Of a DNA stretch of 7,519 nucleotides, positions 1-4,732 are shown one piece after another. A program made the position numbers and the translations under genes. The number at the start of each line of letters is the position of its first letter. Position 1 is the stretch's first letter. Below the pieces are notes generated by a model. That model was given only the letters and a program-made list of their open reading frames with translations. It made no database searches and was not told where the DNA came from. Source of the DNA: an uncultured Clostridia bacterium (GTDB lineage: Bacteria > Bacillota > Clostridia > Peptostreptococcales > Acidaminobacteraceae); the NCBI GenBank assembly GCA_945950065.1, contig CAMFGQ010000066.1, positions 1 to 7,519 on the forward strand, written 5' to 3'.

Positions 1-432
1 GGACTGAATCAAGTTCCAGAGGGAGAGTTTCTAGAAAGTACCGTCTCCTCTTTTCGCATGGCTGAAATGAAGAAGATTTATTTAGGGAATGGACAAGAAA
101 CAGAGGCAAAGACCGAAGTGGACCTTGAGATTGCCTTTATCAATCCAACGGTTCACGTGAAAGTGCTGGAAATGGATCAGGAAAACAAAGAGATCAGTGC
201 AAAGGAGTATGCTGTAGAGCAGCTCCCAGAAGAAATCATTCCAAGTGAGAAAACAGCCTATCTCCTTGTTGAATGTGAAATCGAAACACCTTCAGGTAAG
301 ATCATCAAACGGCAAACGAATCATCCCTATGATAAAAAATACAGTGAAAACAATCTGGAAATCTTCGTTGCTCGTGATGACGGCTTCATTCGTAAAATCC
401 AGATTCCTATTGCGTGGCAAGAAGGATTCTAA
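1..432 (+). CDS. C-terminal part of an unrecognised protein (5' end outside window)
   Basis: The reading frame is open from the first base of the window and ends at TAA 430-432, so this is the last 143 codons of a gene that begins upstream. The ATG at 58 lies inside this open frame and has no convincing Shine-Dalgarno before it, so I treat it as internal. The visible part alternates hydrophobic and charged residues in short stretches typical of beta strands, for example the segment around VDLEIAFINPTVHVKVLEM and the later YLLVECEIETPSG. It has no cysteine-rich, ATPase or catalytic motif and no membrane segment. A beta-sandwich or Ig-like domain of an extracytoplasmic protein would fit, and a lipoprotein gene follows, but this is inference. 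I do not recognise a family. No clear terminator follows, so it may be co-transcribed with the downstream lipoprotein gene. Confidence 0.75.
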   Translation, partial: GLNQVPEGEFLESTVSSFRMAEMKKIYLGNGQETEAKTEVDLEIAFINPTVHVKVLEMDQENKEISAKEYAVEQLPEEIIPSEKTAYLLVECEIETPSGKIIKRQTNHPYDKKYSENNLEIFVARDDGFIRKIQIPIAWQEGF

Positions 433-501
433 TCACACCAAGAGAAGTAGTTTTTCCTTTGCCTCGTTTATCCCCTCCAGCTTGGGTATAGAAGATTGCA
501 A

Positions 502-533
502 GATAGAAAAATAGCTCACATTCAATTTCTATC
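502..533 (+). repeat. Inverted repeat in the leader of the lipoprotein gene
   Basis: GATAGAAA at 502-509 and TTTCTATC at 526-533 are perfect reverse complements separated by 16 bases, and lie 28 bp before the lipoprotein ATG. No T-run follows, so it is not a terminator. It could be an RNA stem in the leader or an operator. The low GC of the arms makes chance occurrence possible. I could not find a convincing promoter in 433-501. Confidence 0.3.
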
Positions 534-561
534 GGGTTGTAGACAATAAGGAGGTGCCCAA

Positions 562-1092
562 ATGAAAAGAATCCTAGCGATTGTGATGCTCCTCAGTATG
601 CTCCTTTTGATTTCTTGTGCCGATGTGACCACACCCAAAGGTACAGTTGAATACATGGTTGAGCATATGAGAAGAGGAAATGTCGAAGAAGCCATGAAGG
701 TTCTTTCGGACCCCGAAGATGCCCAGCCCATCCTTGAAGCACACGCTGACCCTGTTCAGGCTGTTGTTTCCAAAAAAACCTTTGAAAAGGCTGAGATCAA
801 GATTGATGAAGCGGAGATCCAAGGGGATAAGGCCACCGTCTCTGTTGAAACGAAAACCATTGACGGCCCATCAATGGCTAACTTAAAAGAGCGACTAGAT
901 CAAGCGAAAAGTGGTCTATCAGCAGATTTAAGTGAAGACGAACTCAAACAAGAATTAGAGAAAGCTGCGGATGAAATCAATTGGGAAGATTTTTCCACCA
1001 TGAAACAACACATTCAATATCACCTTAGCAAAGAAGGAGATCGGTGGAAAATTCTTGCAAAGGAAACGGAAATCAACACAATCAACAAGTAG
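562..1092 (+). CDS. Small lipoprotein, NTF2-like/DUF4878-type
   Basis: This 176-residue protein has a textbook lipoprotein signal: Met-Lys-Arg, a hydrophobic core (residues 4-17), and the lipobox L-I-S-C with Cys19 as the lipidated residue. The mature protein should be anchored to the outer face of the cytoplasmic membrane. After Cys19 comes a Thr-Pro-Lys-Gly segment leading into an amphipathic helix with a G-N-V-E-E-A-M pattern, then beta-like segments, a Lys/Glu-rich helical insertion (about 105-150) and a C-terminal GDRWKIL strand. Helix first, then strands, ending in a W-[KR]-I strand, is what small NTF2-like lipoproteins of the DUF4878/DUF5105 kind look like. The family assignment is by pattern only. 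The start is fixed by TAAGGAGGT at 547-555, seven bases before ATG. Function is unknown; such proteins are usually surface-exposed and of unassigned role. Confidence 0.85.
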   Translation: MKRILAIVMLLSMLLLISCADVTTPKGTVEYMVEHMRRGNVEEAMKVLSDPEDAQPILEAHADPVQAVVSKKTFEKAEIKIDEAEIQGDKATVSVETKTIDGPSMANLKERLDQAKSGLSADLSEDELKQELEKAADEINWEDFSTMKQHIQYHLSKEGDRWKILAKETEINTINK

Positions 1093-1146
1093 TCCATGGT
1101 TAAGAGAAAAACACTTCAACGAAATTCATTCTTAAGCATGCATATG

Positions 1147-1186
1147 AAAAGATCCCCTTCCTAGAGATAAGAAGGAGATCTTTTTT
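1147..1186 (+). terminator. Intrinsic terminator between convergent units, probably bidirectional
   Basis: AAAAGATC (1147-1154) pairs with GATCTTTT (1177-1184), and CCTTC (1156-1160) pairs with GAAGG (1171-1175). One C/A mismatch separates the two blocks and the loop is 10 bases. Six T's (1181-1186) follow on the plus strand. On the minus strand the same stem is followed by a run of four T's, so it can also stop the DUF3307 transcript that ends at 1202. It lies between two converging genes. Confidence 0.85.
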
Positions 1187-1201
1187 GATGGAGCCAATGG
1201 A

Positions 1202-1975
1202 CTAAAAGAACCATAATCCTGGAGCCAGCAAAAGATAGTAAGACACCAAGACAAACAAAATACTATAGAGGGTACCAATGAGATAGTACTCAGCAAAACG
1301 CTTGTTCTCTTCAATCTGCTTATAACGCGCGATGGACTTAGCCGTGTAAATAAGACCGATGGCTGCATACTGACCTTGAAAGAGAAAGAGCGCAGAAAGA
1401 ATTCGTTCCAAACTCCCGATCATGGCTCCAGCACCAGGCTCAGGTTGATCAAAGACCGACTGATTTGGCTGTTTAAGGGGAATCAATTGGTACTTCTCAA
1501 AGCAAGTTTTAAAGCTGATGTTAGCAGGCTTTGTAATGAGGATAATGAGCAAAATCCACCTTAGTGCAAAATTCGATAAACCTAGAAGCTCAAATTCCCC
1601 TAATGCTGGGCTAATCAGTTTCTCGCTGACGAGGTAGATGCTGACTAGATGTAAACCTTGATCCAGGAGATAGAGATGCCAATCCTTTAAACGAAAAGGT
1701 AAGAGCTTTGTCCAGCTTTCTTGTTTTGCTTTGAGGTAGTCTAGGCCTAGGTGAACAAGAAAGAGAACCAGGAGAAGCAAGGCTCTTAGGGCTTCTCCTT
1801 CTAAGGTAAGGAAAATCCAAAGGATAAAGAGCAGTACAAAATGAACCAGGCCGTGCTGAAGTAGGCCTTTTAAGGAAAGGGATTTCTCCTTTACCATAGA
1901 CTCCGACTGGAAATGATAGTCTCCTAAAAAATGAAAGATGAGAAGGAGGAGGGTTAGATTACTGAGTCTTAGCAT
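1202..1975 (-). CDS. DUF3307 family multi-pass membrane protein
   Basis: This 257-residue, strongly hydrophobic protein has about six predicted membrane segments (roughly residues 4-18, 38-57, 64-80, 110-150 as one or two, 190-210 and 230-255). Two blocks point to DUF3307. One is the N-terminal HFLGDYHFQS (15-24), with polar residues inside the first membrane helix. The other is the C-terminal IGSLER (186-191) followed by AKSIARY (212-218), and then a helix starting AEYYLIGTLYS. These conserved charged residues within or beside membrane helices suggest a functional site, but no biochemical role is known to me. The ATG at 1975 lies inside the 3' end of the satD-like gene, overlapping by 17 bp. 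GGAGG (minus strand, 1982-1986) lies six bases before the ATG, so translation is probably coupled to SatD. SatD/DUF3307 adjacency recurs in Bacillota, which supports a shared job. It ends at TAG 1204-1202. Confidence 0.87.
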   Translation of the reverse strand: MLRLSNLTLLLLIFHFLGDYHFQSESMVKEKSLSLKGLLQHGLVHFVLLFILWIFLTLEGEALRALLLLVLFLVHLGLDYLKAKQESWTKLLPFRLKDWHLYLLDQGLHLVSIYLVSEKLISPALGEFELLGLSNFALRWILLIILITKPANISFKTCFEKYQLIPLKQPNQSVFDQPEPGAGAMIGSLERILSALFLFQGQYAAIGLIYTAKSIARYKQIEENKRFAEYYLIGTLYSILFVLVSYYLLLAPGLWFF

Positions 1976-2624
1976 GGTGTGCCTCCATAGAGGATTCGAT
2001 GGCTCGCCTTGCGTGGAGATAGAGTTTGATGTTGCTTGTACTCAGTCTCTTGGAAAGGTTACTCTCTGAGATTCCCAGTTCCTGTGCAAAGGGTTTTTGA
2101 TCAAAGCTTTCACGATAAATTCTTCGTTTTAACATTTCATGGAAGGTTTCTCTCTGCAGATCAGTCCACTGGCTCTTTAGCGTATCCGAGGTGGCAAGAA
2201 GAGCATTGAGGAGGAGATCTTCCTCTTCACCAAAACCCTTTACTCTGACTCTGCTTTTCCCACTCCAGTCCTTGTCATGAACATGGGTGATGGCATCTCG
2301 TGCATTCCAAAAGGCCTCGCCATCTGCTCCGATGCTAATGTCGGGATTGATTTCAGTCAGTAAGGATCCGTAGCCAATGCCAAGGCGAAAGGGAAGGCCT
2401 AGTTCCATTTCCAGCTGATCCAGAAGCTCAAAGATACCCTCCTGAGGTTTTGTGAGGAACTGGAATTCATCGCCTAGGGTTAGGGTGAGTTTTGAGAGGA
2501 TAAGCTCAGGGTACTCTTCATTGATTGTTTGGAAGGCTTTTTTAATCTGCTTTTGTACCTGTTTTCTGTCTTCTATCTCTCTTGAGTGGATTAAATCGCC
2601 AATGATGGCTAGATACTGTTCCAT
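1959..2624 (-). CDS. satD: SatD family protein
   Basis: This 221-residue soluble protein matches the SatD family, named from the Streptococcus mutans sat (secretion and acid tolerance) locus. The molecular function of the family is not established. Visible blocks are an N-terminal AIIGDLIHSR (6-15, with Asp10), TLGDEFQF (49-56, with Asp52 and Glu53), RLGIGYG (80-86), and GADGEAFWNARDAI (99-112). From about 150 the protein becomes helical, and residues 178-208 contain LGISESNLSKRL, a helix-turn-helix-like segment similar to sigma-region-4 or LuxR-type HTHs. The first part resembles the core of class III nucleotidyl cyclases and GGDEF proteins (inference, see findings). The start is fixed by AAGGAGGT (minus strand, 2628-2635) three bases before ATG. 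It is the first gene of an operon with the DUF3307 membrane protein and is transcribed divergently from the ABC-F gene. It is likely cytosolic, perhaps a regulator or sensor partner of the membrane protein. Confidence 0.88.
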   Translation of the reverse strand: MEQYLAIIGDLIHSREIEDRKQVQKQIKKAFQTINEEYPELILSKLTLTLGDEFQFLTKPQEGIFELLDQLEMELGLPFRLGIGYGSLLTEINPDISIGADGEAFWNARDAITHVHDKDWSGKSRVRVKGFGEEEDLLLNALLATSDTLKSQWTDLQRETFHEMLKRRIYRESFDQKPFAQELGISESNLSKRLSTSNIKLYLHARRAIESSMEAHHAKTQ

Positions 2625-2660
2625 GCTACCTCCTTGTCTTGTAGAGGGAAAGAATGAACT

Positions 2661-2680
2661 ATTTCCTTTTTAAGGGAAAT
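2661..2680 (-). promoter_or_regulatory. Dyad in the satD leader
   Basis: ATTTCC at 2661-2666 and GGAAAT at 2675-2680 form a near-palindrome that extends inward by a G-U and A-U pairs. It sits about 20 bp downstream of the presumed satD transcription start and about 36 bp before the satD ATG. On the minus strand it reads ATTTCC-CTTAAAAA-GGAAAT. It could be an operator or a leader hairpin, and the sequence does not decide between them. Confidence 0.3.
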
Positions 2681-2706
2681 AATTGAAAATCAACCTTATT
2701 AAGGAA

Positions 2707-2735
2707 AGTATAGCAGGAAAGAGGAATAAAGTACA
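2707..2735 (-). promoter_or_regulatory. Candidate satD promoter (extended -10)
   Basis: Reading the minus strand, TATACT (2712-2707) matches TATAAT at five of six positions and is preceded by TG one base upstream (TGC-TATACT), an extended -10. A weak -35, TGTACT (2735-2730), lies 17 bp upstream. Transcription would start near 2700, giving a leader of about 75 nt before the satD ATG. Confidence 0.5.
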
Positions 2736-2866
2736 GGAGAAGGATAGAGAGTATTCGAGGATGGAGAGATAGAAGAGGCATTATCCTATGCAGAAATATA
2801 CTCTTAATCAACCTTTCCTCTGTAATCCGTGAGGATCTAGTTTGATCCATCTTGTGAGACACCCTC

Positions 2867-2895
2867 TGTACAGAAAAGAAAAGATGTGATATAAA
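2867..2895 (+). promoter_or_regulatory. Candidate promoter of the ABC-F leader and gene
   Basis: TGTACA at 2867-2872 (four of six against TTGACA) is followed after exactly 17 bp by TATAAA at 2890-2895 (five of six). The -10 has an upstream TG (TGA-TATAAA), making it an extended -10. Transcription would start near 2902, about 14 nt before the SD of the short leader ORF and about 200 nt before the ABC-F start codon. The long, structured leader between promoter and gene supports the assignment. Confidence 0.6.
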
Positions 2896-2928
2896 CAAGA
2901 TGAGCAAATCAAAAAGGGAGGAAGACGC

Positions 2929-2940
2929 ATGACCAATTAA
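2929..2940 (+). CDS. Three-codon leader peptide ORF, Met-Thr-Asn-stop
   Basis: ATG ACC AAT TAA is preceded by AGGGAGGAA, with GGGAGG at 2916-2921 ending seven bases before the ATG. This is one of the best ribosome binding sites in the window, placed in front of only three codons. It lies just downstream of the proposed promoter and upstream of a terminator and an ABC-F gene. Leader mini-ORFs that sense stalled ribosomes are known upstream of several antibiotic-resistance ABC-F genes, including VmlR and Lmo0919-type loci. Its stop codon is also the start of the 5' arm of a long stem (2937-2949 with 2992-3004), so a ribosome held here would block that stem. The peptide itself is probably irrelevant; ribosome occupancy would be the signal. 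Confidence 0.65.
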   Translation: MTN

Positions 2941-3009
2941 TCAAGATGGTACAACACAAAAAGAACACGACCTTAGGTCGATTTTTGGTTGCCATGTTGA
3001 TTAAGTGCG

Positions 3010-3039
3010 GAGAAGTAGCTTTGCTATTCTCTTCTTTTT
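3010..3039 (+). terminator. Intrinsic terminator in the ABC-F leader (attenuator)
   Basis: GAGAA (3010-3014) and TAGC (3016-3019), with a single bulged G, pair with GCTA (3023-3026) and TTCTC (3027-3031) around a TTT loop. TTCTTTTT (3032-3039) follows. Nine pairs and a U-rich tail make a plausible Rho-independent terminator. It lies about 62 bp before the ABC-F start codon, on the same strand and after its promoter, so it would cut off the leader transcript unless bypassed. Confidence 0.65.
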
Positions 3040-3101
3040 GAAAGAGGCTCATTTTTTCTGCATATTTTTCAATTTCCCTCCTGGCAACCTAAGGAGGATC
3101 T

Positions 3102-4646
3102 ATGTTAACAGTAAAGAATCTAAATCTGTATTTATTAAAGGACATGAGGACCCTTATTGAGGACCTTAGTTTTTCCGTGCAACCTGGTGAAAGGCTTGCA
3201 CTGATTGGCGAAGAAGGAAACGGAAAATCCACTATCCTTAAAGCCATTGCACAACCCCATATATTAAAGGATTATGTAAAGATGACGGGAGAGATCTCCA
3301 CTGCAGGAGAAATGATTGCTTATCTACCCCAGCTTCGTGATCCTGTTCTTATGGAGAAAACAACAGAAGACTATTTCAATCAAATGGTGGATTGGCATCA
3401 CTTTGACTATGGAGAGTTCTATAGACTATTATCCTCGATGAACTTTCCTGAGGAGCGCATCTCTTCCTCCTACAGGGTAGGGGAACTTTCGGGAGGAGAG
3501 AAGATCAAATTCCTCCTTCTCTGTGAGATGATGAAAAACCCTAGCCTTCTTTTGCTGGACGAACCGAGTAATGACCTCGACTTAGAGTCCATTACCTGGC
3601 TGGAGGAGTTTATTTTGGGGCTGAAGATTCCACTGGTTTTTGTCTCCCATGATGAGACTCTCCTTGAGCGTTGTGCTACCTCTCTTCTGCACATCGAACA
3701 AATCCAAAGAAAGTCTTCCCCTAGGATCACAAAGTCTGGCCTGGGCTATAGGGACTATGTAAAGCAGAGAGAAGAGGAAATCGAAAGACAGCGTAAACAG
3801 TCGAAAAAAGACAAAGACGAGTTCGATAAGAAAATCCAGCGCTATCAAAAAGTCTATGAGCGAGTCCAACATGAACTGAGAAGCGTGTCAAGGGGCGAAC
3901 CACAAACAGCTCGGAATCTCAAAGACAAAATGCACTCCGTAAAGTCCATGGGAAGACGCTTTGAAAAAGAAAAAGAAAGCTTAACGGCAAAACCCGATGT
4001 AGAAGAAAGTGTACTGGTACGCTTCTCTTCGGAAGTGGAGATCGCTTCGCGACGAGAGGTTCTGGACATGAAGCTAGATGTATTAAAGCGAGGAGAAAGA
4101 ATCTTGAGTAAGAACATCCATCTTGCACTTCATGGTCCTGAAAAAATCTGCATTGTAGGAAAAAATGGCAGTGGAAAGACCACCTTGTTAAAGGAAATCA
4201 AGAAGGAACTAGAAGACAACAAGATTCCTCACGGCTACATGCCTCAAACCTACAGCGAAGTGATGAAGGGAAAAGAGAGTGCAGTAGACTTTCTGACAAG
4301 AGTAGGCGATAAAGAGGAGCATACCTTGATTCGAACCTATTTGGGTAGTGTGAAGTTCACAGAAGAAGAGATGTTTCATCCGGTGGATGAACTCTCTGGA
4401 GGACAGCGAGCCAAGCTCTACTTTACCAAGATGATTTTGGATCAGGCACAGGTCCTTCTTCTTGATGAACCTACGCGCAATTTGTCACCCTTATCCAGTC
4501 CAGAAGTTAGACAAGCACTGAAGAGTTTTCCAGGCTGCATCATTGCTGTCAGTCATGATAGAAAGCTGATCGAGGAGGTGTTTGATCAGGTCTATCTTCT
4601 CGATGAAGAAGGCCTTCACTTGAGAAGGAAAGAGGATCTCTTCTAA
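3102..4646 (+). CDS. ABC-F ribosomal protection-type ATPase, CplR/Lsa/Vga/VmlR-like
   Basis: This 514-residue soluble protein has two ABC ATPase domains and no membrane segments. ABC1 has Walker A GEEGNGKST (36-44), signature LSGGE (129-133), Walker B ending D153-E154-P155 and switch His183. ABC2 has Walker A GKNGSGKT (353-360), signature LSGGQ (431-435), D455-E456-P457 and His485. Between them, about 215-300, lies a charged helical hairpin whose tip (about 260-275) is where ABC-F proteins reach toward the P-site tRNA and peptidyl-transferase centre. ABC2 has DEPTRNLSPLS instead of the usual DEPTNHLD. That motif and the order of features are what I associate with clostridial CplR and related Lsa/Vga/VmlR factors, which dislodge lincosamides, pleuromutilins and streptogramin A from the ribosome. 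Drug specificity cannot be read here. AAGGAGG (3091-3097) sets the start. The attenuator leader upstream supports a drug-inducible resistance role, though a housekeeping ABC-F remains possible. Confidence 0.88.
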   Translation: MLTVKNLNLYLLKDMRTLIEDLSFSVQPGERLALIGEEGNGKSTILKAIAQPHILKDYVKMTGEISTAGEMIAYLPQLRDPVLMEKTTEDYFNQMVDWHHFDYGEFYRLLSSMNFPEERISSSYRVGELSGGEKIKFLLLCEMMKNPSLLLLDEPSNDLDLESITWLEEFILGLKIPLVFVSHDETLLERCATSLLHIEQIQRKSSPRITKSGLGYRDYVKQREEEIERQRKQSKKDKDEFDKKIQRYQKVYERVQHELRSVSRGEPQTARNLKDKMHSVKSMGRRFEKEKESLTAKPDVEESVLVRFSSEVEIASRREVLDMKLDVLKRGERILSKNIHLALHGPEKICIVGKNGSGKTTLLKEIKKELEDNKIPHGYMPQTYSEVMKGKESAVDFLTRVGDKEEHTLIRTYLGSVKFTEEEMFHPVDELSGGQRAKLYFTKMILDQAQVLLLDEPTRNLSPLSSPEVRQALKSFPGCIIAVSHDRKLIEEVFDQVYLLDEEGLHLRRKEDLF

Positions 4647-4667
4647 AGAAAAAATGCAAAAAAGCCT

Positions 4668-4706
4668 GTGATTACATCACCTCATGGGGTAGCATTATGC
4701 TATGAT
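4668..4706 (+). promoter_or_regulatory. Candidate extended -10 promoter with upstream dyad for the K+ channel gene
   Basis: TGC-TATGAT at 4698-4706 is an extended -10 (five of six against TATAAT) 26 bp before the channel ATG. There is no good -35 at the right distance. Where a -35 would be expected, or just upstream of it, lies the dyad GTGAT-TAC-ATCAC (4668-4680). A promoter with a poor -35 and an adjacent dyad would suit an activator or repressor site, but the dyad is short. Confidence 0.35.
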
Positions 4707-4732
4707 GAGAAAGAAGAAAAGAGGAGGCAAGC

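Larger units (their letters stand above)
2902..3101 (+). ncRNA. Attenuator leader RNA of the ABC-F gene
   Basis: This 200-nt leader holds four pairings. (A) 2937-2949 with 2992-3004 gives 12 of 13 pairs and starts at the leader ORF stop codon. (C) CGACC 2968-2972 with GGTCG 2976-2980, loop TTA, followed by ATTTTT, is nested inside A. (D) 3010-3031 forms a terminator. (B) TGGCAACCTAAGG (3082-3094), which includes the first bases of the ABC-F SD AAGGAGG (3091-3097), can pair with CCTTAGG (2971-2977) plus TTGCCA (2989-2994). B excludes both A and C. This is the layout of combined transcription and translation attenuation. Which drug state favours which fold is inference. No other gene is supportable in the 477-bp gap between 2625 and 3101. 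Confidence 0.6.

Noticed and set aside
58..432. A complete 124-residue gene starting at ATG 58
   Set aside because: The frame stays open to base 1 and there is no SD before 58, so the gene most likely starts upstream of the window.
1376..1564. Plus-strand ORF antisense to the DUF3307 gene
   Set aside because: No ribosome binding site. It lies opposite a coding sequence with clear family motifs, so it is a shadow frame.
2788..2832. Fourteen-codon ORF starting ATG CAG AAA as a second leader peptide
   Set aside because: It has no ribosome binding site and lies upstream of the proposed promoter, so it would not be on the leader RNA.
2833..2848. GGATC-TAGTTT-GATCC inverted repeat as an operator or terminator
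   Set aside because: Only five pairs, no T-run, and upstream of the ABC-F -35. A match of this size is expected by chance.
2659..2907. Minus-strand 82-codon ORF in the divergent intergenic region
   Set aside because: It has no Shine-Dalgarno before its ATG, low-complexity Leu/Ile/Ser composition, and overlaps both proposed promoters and the satD leader.
2968..2986. CGACC-TTA-GGTCG-ATTTTT as a stand-alone terminator
   Set aside because: The stem is only five pairs and the T-run five bases. It is better read as a nested hairpin or pause element in the attenuator than as an efficient terminator.
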